Positions 35,025 to 43,499 of a DNA stretch of 64,000 nucleotides are shown here, piece by piece. The DNA lies in the NCBI GenBank assembly GCA_948471205.1, contig CAOKRT010000006.1:1-64000 (forward strand), given 5' to 3'. This stretch comes from an uncultured Oscillospiraceae bacterium. Its GTDB lineage: Bacteria > Bacillota > Clostridia > Oscillospirales > Acutalibacteraceae. Below the pieces are notes generated by a model. It saw nothing but the letters and a program-made list of their open reading frames with translations. It did no database searches and had not been told where the DNA came from. The translations under genes and the position numbers were made by a program. Every line of letters starts with the position of its first letter. Within the stretch, counting starts at the first letter, position 1.

Positions 35025-35729
35025 TTAATCCTTTGCAGAGGTAATATAATACCATTCAATAACATCGCCGTCATTCAAAATATATTTTGATGCAGGCTTG
35101 GGCGGGCGCTTGCCGTTCACGCTGTACATCCAGCCGCTTGCCGCACCGCAGTCTTTTTCCGAAAGTCCGTTAATAGACTGAATATAATTTTCGGATTTAT
35201 ATTGAAGCGAGATTCCTTTTTCCCTGCACTGCTGTTTTAATATATCAAAAGCCGTTATGCCTCTGTTTACGAAAACCGAAGACGGCATTATGAAATACCG
35301 GGGCACATCCTTTCCGTAATCGGCGGCCCTTGCACAATTAATGGAAAATGTAACCGAAATCTGCTGTTTTTCGGTTTCTGCGGCATGTTCTGTTTCAGAC
35401 AGAGCTGCAGCCGGCTTTTTTTGCGTTGTTTTTTCCTTAACTGAATTGGGCAGGGTGCTTTTTTCTTTTACCGTACTTTTTTCGATTATTTTTTCTTTTT
35501 GTGTATCTGTAGTTTTATCAGACACATTTGCCGCATCTGCATTTTCTCTTTCGGTCACGGTAACTGTTGCTTGGTCCGTAACCGTTTTTTCTGTTGTATG
35601 GATTGAATCCGATGCATAAGATTCTGAAAGTTCTGTTTGATTTCTGTTTTTAACATGCTGAAAAATTCCTGTAAATATACAAACCGCTGTTAAAACACAG
35701 ACAATCATAATTATTATTTTCTTATTCAT
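35025..35729 (-). CDS. membrane-anchored DUF4430 (transcobalamin C-terminal-like) protein
   Basis: 234 residues. Residues 6-24 are a membrane anchor, ~30-120 a Thr/Glu/Lys-rich stalk, and ~125-234 a DUF4430 domain (ITAFDILKQQC, GAASGWMYSVNGKRP, YILNDGDVIEWYY). DUF4430 is the beta-domain found at the C-terminus of animal intrinsic factor and transcobalamin, where it closes over bound cobalamin. It is divergent from the cobalamin-riboswitch gene at 35981. No ribosome site is visible: a plausible -10 lies only eight bases before the ATG, suggesting a leaderless or near-leaderless mRNA. Confidence 0.85.
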   Translation of the reverse strand: MNKKIIIMIVCVLTAVCIFTGIFQHVKNRNQTELSESYASDSIHTTEKTVTDQATVTVTERENADAANVSDKTTDTQKEKIIEKSTVKEKSTLPNSVKEKTTQKKPAAALSETEHAAETEKQQISVTFSINCARAADYGKDVPRYFIMPSSVFVNRGITAFDILKQQCREKGISLQYKSENYIQSINGLSEKDCGAASGWMYSVNGKRPPKPASKYILNDGDVIEWYYITSAKD

Positions 35730-35736
35730 ATTTTAT

Positions 35737-35765
35737 ATAATAACAAATTCATTTCTATTTGACAA
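35737..35765 (-). promoter_or_regulatory. promoter of the DUF4430 gene
   Basis: On the minus strand, TTGTCA (35765-35760), 17 nt, TATTAT (35742-35737). The -35 coincides base for base with the -35 of the opposite promoter. Confidence 0.6.
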
Positions 35766-35788
35766 CAAATATAATCATATTGTATAAT
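35759..35788 (+). promoter_or_regulatory. sigma-A promoter of the riboswitch-controlled gene
   Basis: TTGACA (35759-35764), 18 nt, TATAAT (35783-35788), placing transcription start near 35795 at the 5' end of the riboswitch. Confidence 0.85.
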
Positions 35789-35792
35789 TTTT

Positions 35793-35947
35793 CAGTGCCG
35801 AGAAAAAGATGCTGACTTTTTCACGGGGAATACGGTGAAAATCCGTAACAGCTCACTCTACTGTAAGCAGGTGCAAGCTCCATAAGCCACTCGGTATCGG
35901 GGAAGGCGGAGCAAGGTTAACACCGCAAGTCAGGATATCCGTCTGAG
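35793..35947 (+). promoter_or_regulatory. cobalamin (B12) riboswitch
   Basis: The conserved aptamer blocks occur in order: GGGAATACGGTGAAAATCCG, then CTCTACTGTAAGCAGG, GCCACTCGG, GGGGAAGGC, and the 3' B12-box region CCGCAAGTCAGGATATCCGTC. No terminator hairpin with T-run lies between it and the start at 35981. Repression is therefore probably translational, by masking the GAGGTAAAGG ribosome site. A CCGT (35939-35942) is complementary to the ACGG just before that site. Confidence 0.92.
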
Positions 35948-35980
35948 GCATAAATAAATTTTTACGGTGAGGTAAAGGAA

Positions 35981-37057
35981 ATGAAAAAATTTTTATCAGC
36001 GCTCCTCGCAGGAATGCTTATTATGTGCACATCTGTAACAGCATTCGGAGCAACAGCAAACGATGTGAAAAAACAAATGACAACCGCCGTACAGTATCTT
36101 TACGGTGAAAAGGAAAGCTTTTCGGCAGAAGAAGCAAAAGATTTTTATTTATATCTTACTTCCGGCTCCGATGCAGCGCATTATAAAGAAGCATGGTGCG
36201 ATTCTGTTACAAAAGCTGTTGAACAAGGCACACTTTCGGGAATCGGCAATATTGCGCTTGTCATTTACGATACAATCATGCTGGGTATGAATCCTTATGA
36301 TTTTAACGGCATAAATCTTGTGGAAATCTTTTCCGAAACCCCTTTAAACGAATCAGACAGCCCATATACAGATATGTATGCGGCAGATATTGCGTTTGCT
36401 TTTGAACTTGATGAGCTTGGCAGAAAAATATGCAGCAGGCTTGCAGAAAAATACACAATTGGAAAAGGCACGGACTTTTGGGGCGGTTACGGAACAAGTC
36501 CGGATGATTTAAGCGTGTTTATTATTGCTCTTTCAAACTATGCGGATGATTATACCGAGTATTTGGAAGATGCTTTCAAACTTCTGAAAACCTTTAACAC
36601 AGAAGAAGGCTACGACAATTACGGACCGAATGCAAATTCAACAGCGTATGCACTTGCCGCCGCTGTTTGCGCAGGCGATAAAAACACCGCAGATGATGCA
36701 TACAATAAATTAATTCGCTTTTATAATAAGGAAACAGGCGGTTTTATCGGTTCTTATGACGATATAATCTCAACACAGGATGCTGTTTTCGGACTTGGCT
36801 ATTACCTTTCTTTTGCAGAAGAGGATGAACCTGCCGGTAAACCCGAAACAGACGTTTCAACAACAGAAATACCGCCTGAAGAAGACACAACCAAAACTGA
36901 AACTGCGCCTGAAACAACCACTGAAAAAGAGTTGTCCGAAAACAACGGCAAACCCGCAAAATCGCCGGCAACAGGTGCCCCTGCAGCAGCTTTTTCCGTT
37001 ATTGCAATGCTTGCCGCAGGATCGGTAATGATTTTTGCAAAGAAAACCAGAGATTAA
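35981..37057 (+). CDS. secreted alpha/alpha-barrel, transcobalamin/prenyltransferase-like protein with sortase-type C-terminus
   Basis: 358 residues. A signal peptide (1-24, ending AFGA) precedes a helical domain (~25-285) with repeats of the alpha6/alpha6 toroid kind, such as GYDNYGPNANSTAYALAAAV and a final TGGFIGSYDDIISTQDAVFGLGYYL. This is the fold of the cobalamin-binding N-terminal domain of intrinsic factor/transcobalamin. A Thr/Glu/Pro-rich stalk follows. The C-terminus has SPATG, a hydrophobic helix and KKTRD, i.e. a sortase-like sorting signal. The B12 riboswitch upstream and the divergent DUF4430 gene point to surface cobalamin capture, which is inferred. Confidence 0.8.
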   Translation: MKKFLSALLAGMLIMCTSVTAFGATANDVKKQMTTAVQYLYGEKESFSAEEAKDFYLYLTSGSDAAHYKEAWCDSVTKAVEQGTLSGIGNIALVIYDTIMLGMNPYDFNGINLVEIFSETPLNESDSPYTDMYAADIAFAFELDELGRKICSRLAEKYTIGKGTDFWGGYGTSPDDLSVFIIALSNYADDYTEYLEDAFKLLKTFNTEEGYDNYGPNANSTAYALAAAVCAGDKNTADDAYNKLIRFYNKETGGFIGSYDDIISTQDAVFGLGYYLSFAEEDEPAGKPETDVSTTEIPPEEDTTKTETAPETTTEKELSENNGKPAKSPATGAPAAAFSVIAMLAAGSVMIFAKKTRD

Positions 37058-37079
37058 TTCTTATACTTTACTATAAAAC

Positions 37080-37110
37080 AAGGGAGGGCTGACGCCCTCC
37101 CTTTGCTGTT
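37080..37110. terminator. bidirectional terminator
   Basis: Perfect 10-bp stem AAGGGAGGGC/GCCCTCCCTT with 4-nt loop between converging genes. The minus side has the better U-run (TTGTTTT). Confidence 0.88.
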
Positions 37111-37117
37111 TACAGTA

Positions 37118-37705
37118 TTAAGACTGCTTTATGATTTTTCCAATGGTATTCGGTGCCATTCCGGCAGCGTTTGATTCATCAGTATCAATATGCATTGCAA
37201 GACCTGCCGTTTTTGATACTCTAACAAGCACATCCCCGAAAATCAGTGTTCTTTCCAGCGCAGACGGGATTTCCACATTTACAATTTCCCTGTCTGTTAA
37301 ATTCATACGCTGCGCATCTTCCGGTGTTGCATGAATATGGCGTCTTGCAATAATAACGCCCTTTGTAATTTCAATTTCTCCGCGCGGACCGACTATTCTG
37401 CAGCCGCCCGAACCTTCCAAATCGCCGCTTTCCCTGATAGGTGCCTTAATGCCTATTGAACGTGCATCTCCAAGCGACAGCTCAACCTGGGTATACGGTC
37501 TTACCGGACCTAAAATAGACATTGCCGGAAATTCACCCTTGGGCCCGATAACACGCACCCGTTCCTCACTTGCAAACTGCCCCGGCTGTGTTAGCGCCTT
37601 TTTAAATGTAAGCTCATAGCCCTTTCCGTAAAGAGTATCAAGATCTTCTCTTGTTAAATGAACATGGCGTGCTGAAACTTCAACAACAATTTCATCATTT
37701 TTCAT
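37118..37705 (-). CDS. pduL: phosphate propanoyltransferase / phosphotransacylase PduL
   Basis: PduL-type phosphotransacylase exchanges CoA and phosphate on acetyl or propionyl groups. The 195-residue product has both beta-barrel halves with the zinc-binding histidines: VSARHVHLTREDL near the N-terminus and ARRHIHATPEDA in the second half, plus GPRGEIEITKGV. There is no encapsulation-type N-terminal extension and no microcompartment shell gene is near. A free cytosolic role in acetate or propionate production is therefore likely. The gene is monocistronic. Confidence 0.92.
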   Translation of the reverse strand: MKNDEIVVEVSARHVHLTREDLDTLYGKGYELTFKKALTQPGQFASEERVRVIGPKGEFPAMSILGPVRPYTQVELSLGDARSIGIKAPIRESGDLEGSGGCRIVGPRGEIEITKGVIIARRHIHATPEDAQRMNLTDREIVNVEIPSALERTLIFGDVLVRVSKTAGLAMHIDTDESNAAGMAPNTIGKIIKQS

Positions 37706-37756
37706 ATGAAAACTCCTTAATATTGTAATTCTGATTATATTTTATACCAAATCACA

Positions 37757-37785
37757 TTGTTTTTCAATACAGAATTTGATATACT
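37757..37785 (+). promoter_or_regulatory. probable promoter of the uracil-DNA glycosylase gene
   Basis: TTGTTT (37757-37762), 17 nt, TATACT (37780-37785). Confidence 0.55.
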
Positions 37786-37802
37786 GTTAATCGGTGATTA
37801 AA

Positions 37803-38366
37803 ATGACGTTAAATGAATTAAAAGAAAAATGTTCAGACTGCACAAAATGCGGTTTATGCGAAGGCAGAACCAATGTTGTTTTCGGCTATGGAAAAGAGGA
37901 TGCCGATATTATGCTGATCGGTGAAGGACCGGGAGAAAACGAGGACTTGCAGGGCATGCCTTTTGTGGGCAGAAGCGGTCAGCTTCTTGATAAATTTCTT
38001 GCCGCTGTGGATTTAAGCCGCGAAAAAAATGTTTACATAGCAAATATGGTAAAATGCCGTCCGCCGAAAAACAGAGACCCTAAGCCGGAGGAACAGGAAA
38101 TCTGCATTGCCTGGTTAAGAGAACAGTTTAAGGTTATCCGACCGAAAATTATTGTTTGCGTAGGAAGAATTTCTGCACAAAAACTTATCAGCCCCGATTT
38201 CAGAGTAACAAAAGAGCACGGTGTTTTTATTGAAAAGAACGGCGTTCTGTTTATGGGCACCTTTCATCCTGCCGCAATACTCAGAAACCCAAACAATAAA
38301 GAGCTTGCTTTTCAGGACTGGCTTGCATTAAGAGAAAAAATAAAAGAACTGAACATAAACATATAA
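37803..38366 (+). CDS. family 4 uracil-DNA glycosylase (Fe-S type)
   Basis: Removes uracil from DNA as the first step of base-excision repair. The 187-residue protein has N-terminal cysteines CSDCTKCGLC, which with later cysteines hold a [4Fe-4S] cluster, motif 1 GEGPGENEDLQG (catalytic region) with PFVGRSGQLLD, and the C-terminal GTFHPAAILRN helix. ATG at 37803 was preferred to an in-frame GTG at 37794, which lies almost on the predicted transcription start. It is followed 11 bp later by the GH110-like gene, with which it probably shares a transcript. Confidence 0.92.
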   Translation: MTLNELKEKCSDCTKCGLCEGRTNVVFGYGKEDADIMLIGEGPGENEDLQGMPFVGRSGQLLDKFLAAVDLSREKNVYIANMVKCRPPKNRDPKPEEQEICIAWLREQFKVIRPKIIVCVGRISAQKLISPDFRVTKEHGVFIEKNGVLFMGTFHPAAILRNPNNKELAFQDWLALREKIKELNINI

Positions 38367-38377
38367 AGGTATAATTT

Positions 38378-40009
38378 ATGATTATAAACGCTGCAGATTA
38401 CGGAGTAAAACCCGAAGGCAATGCCGGAAAAGAGCTTGCCGCGCTTTTTAATAAAATTTCCGAAATAAAAGAAGAAAAAGTACTTTTCTTTGAAAAAGGG
38501 AACTATTATATTAATGCCGCAGACTGCGAAGAACAGATGCTTTATATTACAAATACCGCCGGAGACAAGGAATACCGCCGCGGTGAAACCCCGCATCTTT
38601 CAAGGGCTGTTTTTAATATAAAAAACACCAACAACTTAAAAATAGAGGGAAACGGCGCAAAATTTATTATCAACGGAAAAGCAACAAATGCTGCTATACA
38701 AAACTGTGAAAACATTGAAATTAGCAATATTGAAATTGATTCCGAAAATCCCGACCTGCATGAATTAAAAGTTATCGGCATGGGAAAGCATTATGTTGAT
38801 TTTGAGGTTGATAAAAACAGCCGGTACCTATTTGAAAACGGGTCTCTTTATTTTACAGGCGCAGACTATAAAGTAAATCCTATAAAGAAATACAGAACAG
38901 CATGGCATCTTTCAAGAGTAAGAGAAAATAATGCAAACAAAATGGAAAGAACGCATAATCTTTTTGCACTTGCCATAAAAGCAAAAGATCTTAAAAACGG
39001 AAAAATAAGAATTTATTATTTCAGTACCGCAGGCTTTCAACCGGGCGACAGATACTGCCTGTTTGACAACAGACGGCAGTATGTGGGAATTTTTGCAGAT
39101 AAAAGTAAAAATATCACACTGAACAATGTTGCCCAGCATTTTAATTATGCACTTGCTTTTGTTGCACAGAATACTGAAAACATTACACTTAACGGTCTTA
39201 CCTTTGCACCTGACAGAAAAACCGGCAGGCTTATGGCATCGCTGGCAGATTTTCTGCAGATATGTATGTGCAGGGGCACGGTTTCCATTGAAAACAGCCA
39301 TTTTGAAGGTGCCTGTGACGACTGCCTGAATGTGCACGGTGTTCATTTTAAAATAGACGATATTATAGACAATAAAATCACAGTAAAATTTATGCATCCC
39401 CAGACGCACGGGTATAACCCTGTAAGAAAAGGAGATGAAATTGCGTTTATAGACAAAAAATCATTGCTTGAAGTAGGAAAAACAACGGTGCTTTCATCCA
39501 GACTTATCGGTGAATATCATATTGAACTTGAGGTTGACAGCACGGAAAAGGCTGTTTTAGGCGATGTAATTGAAAATATATCCGCATGCCCCGATATTTA
39601 TTTTAAAAACAACACTGTAAACAGAATTGCCACAAGAGCCATTCTTATTACAAACAGAGGAAAAACCGTTATTGAGGGAAACAGATTTATCAGCAATTCC
39701 ATGAGCGGTATTCTGCTTTCCGATGACGCTTTAAACTGGTATGAAAGCGGAATGTGCAAAGATGTTGTTATAAAAAATAATATTTTTGAGCATTGCGGCG
39801 AAACGGCAATAAGAATTCTTCCCGAAAACAAAGAACATATGGGATATGTTCACAGCAACATAAAAATTATCAACAATGATTTCAGAGATTATAACGGCAC
39901 ATGCATCACAGCAAAATCTTCTGAAAACATTGAAATTACAGGCAATTGTTTTGCTGATGAAAACAAGCTTGAATTGAAAAACTGTGAAAATGTAAAAACA
40001 GATTTTTAA
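38378..40009 (+). CDS. GH110-like right-handed beta-helix alpha-galactosidase, cytoplasmic
   Basis: A 543-residue parallel beta-helix protein. It begins with the pectate-lyase-like INAADYGVKPEGN turn and has many N/I-rich rungs (NLKIEGNGAKFIING, NITLNNVAQHFNY, IEGNRFISNSMSG). The GACDDCLNVHG acidic pair matches the active-site area of GH110 exo-alpha-1,3-galactosidases, which remove the terminal Gal of blood group B and related glycans. There is no signal peptide, so it would act inside the cell. GH110 is the best match, but another beta-helix glycosidase family cannot be excluded. Confidence 0.75.
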   Translation: MIINAADYGVKPEGNAGKELAALFNKISEIKEEKVLFFEKGNYYINAADCEEQMLYITNTAGDKEYRRGETPHLSRAVFNIKNTNNLKIEGNGAKFIINGKATNAAIQNCENIEISNIEIDSENPDLHELKVIGMGKHYVDFEVDKNSRYLFENGSLYFTGADYKVNPIKKYRTAWHLSRVRENNANKMERTHNLFALAIKAKDLKNGKIRIYYFSTAGFQPGDRYCLFDNRRQYVGIFADKSKNITLNNVAQHFNYALAFVAQNTENITLNGLTFAPDRKTGRLMASLADFLQICMCRGTVSIENSHFEGACDDCLNVHGVHFKIDDIIDNKITVKFMHPQTHGYNPVRKGDEIAFIDKKSLLEVGKTTVLSSRLIGEYHIELEVDSTEKAVLGDVIENISACPDIYFKNNTVNRIATRAILITNRGKTVIEGNRFISNSMSGILLSDDALNWYESGMCKDVVIKNNIFEHCGETAIRILPENKEHMGYVHSNIKIINNDFRDYNGTCITAKSSENIEITGNCFADENKLELKNCENVKTDF

Positions 40010-40032
40010 ATATCTTTAAAACACAAAAAGGT

Positions 40033-40070
40033 ACCGGCAGTTCTTTTTAGGAACTGCCGGTTTGTTTTTT
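40033..40070. terminator. bidirectional terminator between the GH110-like gene and malQ
   Basis: Stem ACCGGCAGTTC / GAACTGCCGGT with a T-run on the plus side and an A-run on the other. Confidence 0.92.
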
Positions 40071-40073
40071 ATA

Positions 40074-41561
40074 TTACAGATTACGCTGATACAGCTTTGT
40101 ATAATCCAGCAGTTTTTCGGCAATTTCGCTTGTAAACGCTCCGTCTTTGGCACGCCACACCCAATTGCCTCCGATGGTTGACGGGGTATTCATTCTTGCT
40201 TTGCCGTCCAGAGAAAGTATATCCTGTGCTGTAATAACCGCAGTTGCACTTACACTTGAAACCGCCGCACGTATCATTCCCCAGTTAAATCCCTCTGCTC
40301 TGCTGAGCAAAAGATATTTTTTTGCAAGCTCAACATCCTGTTCGGGCGCCGCTTTTATCCAGCCGATAACTGTATCATTATCATGTGTGCCCGTATAAAC
40401 AACCGAGTTTTTATTATAATTATGCGGCATATAATCACTTGCCTCTCGGCTGTCAAACGCAAACTGAAGCACCTTCATTCCCGGAAAGCCCGTGTTTTCA
40501 AGCAGTTGTTTTACAGATGGGGTAAGATAACCTAAATCCTCGGCAATAATCGGTATACTGCCAAGCTGTTCCCTGACCGAATCAAAAAAATCCATTTTGG
40601 GTCCTTCCCGCCAGATGCCGTTTTTGGCTGTTTTTTCCTTTGCCGGTATCGCATAATAAGAATCAAAGCCCCGGAAATGGTCTATTCTTATAATATCATA
40701 AAGACGCATGTTATGTGCGATTCTTTTTATCCACCAGGAATAATTATCTTTTTTCATATATTCCCAGTCAAACAGCGGATTGCCCCAAAGCTGCCCATCC
40801 TCCGTAAATTTATCAGGCGGACATCCTGCCACTTCAATGGCATTATAATTTTCATCAAGCTGGAAGTTCTGCGGAGAGGACCATACGTCTGCACTGTCGG
40901 AAGCAACATAAATCGGTATATCACCGATTATTTTAATATTTTCGGAATTAACATAAGCCTTCAGTTCATTCCACTGTTTATAAAAAAAATACTGCAGCAT
41001 TTTATGATACTGAATTTCCGCCTTAAATTTTTCTTTTTCTGCTTCAACTGTAATAGGCTTGCGTTTTTTTATATCATTATTCCAGTAAACCCACGGCATG
41101 CCGAAGCGCGCTTCCTTTTCTGCCATGAAAAGAGAAAAATCAGACAGCCAGTAGTCCTGCGCTTCACAGAATTCATAAAATTCGGTTGGTATATTTTTTA
41201 CAAAATTCCTGTACAGAATATCGAAAACGATTTTTCTGCCCCTGTAAACCTTTTCATAATCCACTTTTTCCGGATGACTGCCCCAGTTTATATCTGCATA
41301 ATCACTTTTTTTCAGCAGATTTTCCTTTCTGAGCAAATCAAAATCAATAAAAAACGGATTTCCGGCAAAAGAGGAAAAGCTCTGATACGGAGAATCTCCG
41401 AAAGAAGTGGGGCAGAGCGGCAGAATCTGCCACAGGCTCTGACCCGACGCTTTAAGAAAATCCGCAAATTCATATGCTTTTTCACCAAGCGTTCCTATTC
41501 CGTACTCCGAAGAAAGCGATGAAATGTGCATTAAAATACCGCACTGCCGTTTATCAGTCAC
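40074..41561 (-). CDS. malQ: 4-alpha-glucanotransferase (amylomaltase)
   Basis: MalQ disproportionates maltodextrins, releasing glucose. The 495-residue GH77 enzyme begins with QCGILMHISSLSSEYGIGTLG and has catalytic blocks IRIDHFRGFDSYYAIPA (nucleophile), IIAEDLGYL (acid/base) and YTGTHDNDTVIGW. The start is a GTG at 41561 with AGGAG nine bases upstream. The longer frame was rejected. It overlaps the ABC ATPase stop by 8 bp, making it the last gene of the sugar importer operon and implying imported alpha-glucans. Confidence 0.95.
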   Translation of the reverse strand: MTDKRQCGILMHISSLSSEYGIGTLGEKAYEFADFLKASGQSLWQILPLCPTSFGDSPYQSFSSFAGNPFFIDFDLLRKENLLKKSDYADINWGSHPEKVDYEKVYRGRKIVFDILYRNFVKNIPTEFYEFCEAQDYWLSDFSLFMAEKEARFGMPWVYWNNDIKKRKPITVEAEKEKFKAEIQYHKMLQYFFYKQWNELKAYVNSENIKIIGDIPIYVASDSADVWSSPQNFQLDENYNAIEVAGCPPDKFTEDGQLWGNPLFDWEYMKKDNYSWWIKRIAHNMRLYDIIRIDHFRGFDSYYAIPAKEKTAKNGIWREGPKMDFFDSVREQLGSIPIIAEDLGYLTPSVKQLLENTGFPGMKVLQFAFDSREASDYMPHNYNKNSVVYTGTHDNDTVIGWIKAAPEQDVELAKKYLLLSRAEGFNWGMIRAAVSSVSATAVITAQDILSLDGKARMNTPSTIGGNWVWRAKDGAFTSEIAEKLLDYTKLYQRNL

Positions 41562-42651
41562 AAATAAGCTCTCCTGAATCCTTATCAAATATATGAATTT
41601 TATCCGTATCAGCAAACAGCGTTATGCTTTTTCCGTCTTCAATTTTGGAATCGGAGGCAAGTCTTGCAATGATTTTATTTTCTCCGATATGAGAATAGAT
41701 ATTTATCTCCGCACCTGTCATTTCACAGTTTTCTGAAACAATCGTTATGCCCGTTCCGTTACGGTACGATTCTTCAAAATGAAAGTCCTCGGGTCTGATT
41801 CCAAAAATAACTTCTTTGCCGATATAATCGGAAAGTGCCTTTTCCATTCTGTCCGGAACACAGATTCTGTTATTTCCAAACACAAGCTCTGTTTTAATTC
41901 CGTTTTTTTCTGCATGGGATTGAATAAAATTCATCTGCGGCGTTCCGATAAAACCGGCAACAAACATATTTGCCGGATGGTTGTAAAGCACGGACGGTGT
42001 ATCTGTCTGCTGAATGACGCCGTCTTTCATAACAACAATTCTGTCTGCCATCGTCATAGCCTCTGTCTGATCATGCGTAACATAAACAAACGTGGTTTGC
42101 AGTTCCTTGTGCAGAGCGGATATTCTGCTTCTCATTTCCGTCCGCAGCTTCGCATCCAGATTTGAAAGCGGTTCGTCAAGCAAAAATACTTCGGGTTCGC
42201 GAACCATTGCCCTGCCAAGCGCCACACGCTGACGCTGTCCGCCCGAAAGCGCTTTCGGTTTGCGTGAAAGATATTTTTCAATATCCAGCATTTTTGCGGC
42301 AGCATGCACCTTTTCATCTATTTCGGCTTTGGGCAGCTTACGCAGCTTAAGTGCAAACGCCATGTTTCTATACACCGTCATATGCGGATAAAGCGCATAG
42401 CTTTGAAACACCATAGCAATATCCCTGTCCTTGGGCGATACATGATTAACAACCTTTTCGCCGATTAACAGTTCACCTGCTGACACATCTTCCAGCCCTG
42501 CAATCATACGCAGGGTTGTTGATTTGCCGCAGCCTGAAGGACCGACAAGTATAACAAATTCCTTATCTTTTATTTCCAGATTAAGATTTTCAATAACCGT
42601 TGTTTTTCCGTCGTATATCTTTGAAACATTTTTAAATTTTATTGATGCCAT
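41554..42651 (-). CDS. sugar ABC transporter ATP-binding protein (MsmX/UgpC type)
   Basis: Energises carbohydrate import. The 365-residue ATPase has Walker A GPSGCGKST, Q-loop FQSYALYPHM, signature LSGGQRQRVALGRAMV, Walker B VFLLDEPLSNLD and the H-loop THDQTEAM. It has a ~120-residue C-terminal regulatory TOBE-type domain. It follows the permease genes by 8 bp and is in the same operon as malQ. MsmX-type ATPases can serve several importers. Confidence 0.95.
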   Translation of the reverse strand: MASIKFKNVSKIYDGKTTVIENLNLEIKDKEFVILVGPSGCGKSTTLRMIAGLEDVSAGELLIGEKVVNHVSPKDRDIAMVFQSYALYPHMTVYRNMAFALKLRKLPKAEIDEKVHAAAKMLDIEKYLSRKPKALSGGQRQRVALGRAMVREPEVFLLDEPLSNLDAKLRTEMRSRISALHKELQTTFVYVTHDQTEAMTMADRIVVMKDGVIQQTDTPSVLYNHPANMFVAGFIGTPQMNFIQSHAEKNGIKTELVFGNNRICVPDRMEKALSDYIGKEVIFGIRPEDFHFEESYRNGTGITIVSENCEMTGAEINIYSHIGENKIIARLASDSKIEDGKSITLFADTDKIHIFDKDSGELICD

Positions 42652-42659
42652 TTATTTTT

Positions 42660-43499
42660 TTACCCCTTTACCGCCCCTGCCGCTACACCTTTAATGATGT
42701 ATTTCTGGCAGGCAATATAAAAGATTATAATCGGTATAATTGCAAGCACAAGCATTGCCATAAATCCGCCCCAATCCACTGAACCGTATGCACCCTGCAT
42801 GGCAAGCTGAATGGCAACGGGCATAGTTTTATCCGATGTTCCGAGTATGAGATAAGGAAGAAGATAATCATTCCATATCCACATAGCATTCAAAATAGAA
42901 ACCGTTATGGCAGTTGGCTTTAAAACCGGAAAAACAACCAAAAAGAAGGTTTGAATCGGATTGCAGCCGTCTATCATTGCCGCTTCTTCAATTTCATGCG
43001 GTATGCTTTTTATAAATCCGCTCATCATAAAAACACTCATTCCCGCACCGAAGCCCAAATAAACAAGTATAATACCGATAAGATTATTCAGCCTGAGTGT
43101 TGTAACGGTAAAGGTCATTGAAAACATAACCATCTGAAACGGCACAATCATACTGAACACAAAAAGATAATACATAATCTTGGTGAATTTTGATTTTACC
43201 CTTACAATAAACCATGCAGCCATTGCCGTGCAGACGGCAAGCACAATAACAGAAAGCACCGTAATGAAAACAGACCTGAGAAATGCCTGAAGAATACCTG
43301 AAGAGCTGATACCGTTTATATAATTCTGTATGCCGGCAAAGGTTTCACTGTTCGGCAGTGAAAACGGATTTGAAATGATATTGAATTTTGTTTTGAACGA
43401 ATTGATAAAAACAATTATAATCGGTGTAATAAATAAAACAGCCAGTATTGCCATAAAAAATGAAAGTGAGCCGTTTAACACCGTTTTTCTTCTATTCAT
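42660..43499 (-). CDS. sugar ABC transporter permease (MalG-like)
   Basis: A 279-residue inner-membrane permease with six predicted helices. The cytoplasmic EAA loop that contacts the ATPase reads EIEEAAMIDGCNPIQTFFLVVFP. The C-terminal YIIKGVAAGAVKG tail is typical of the MalG subfamily. It shares a one-base junction with the upstream MalF-like gene, so translation is coupled. Confidence 0.94.
   Translation of the reverse strand: MNRRKTVLNGSLSFFMAILAVLFITPIIIVFINSFKTKFNIISNPFSLPNSETFAGIQNYINGISSSGILQAFLRSVFITVLSVIVLAVCTAMAAWFIVRVKSKFTKIMYYLFVFSMIVPFQMVMFSMTFTVTTLRLNNLIGIILVYLGFGAGMSVFMMSGFIKSIPHEIEEAAMIDGCNPIQTFFLVVFPVLKPTAITVSILNAMWIWNDYLLPYLILGTSDKTMPVAIQLAMQGAYGSVDWGGFMAMLVLAIIPIIIFYIACQKYIIKGVAAGAVKG

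Noticed and set aside
40677-41522. 281-residue plus-strand frame
   Set aside because: It is antisense to malQ, with composition typical of reverse-frame artefacts.
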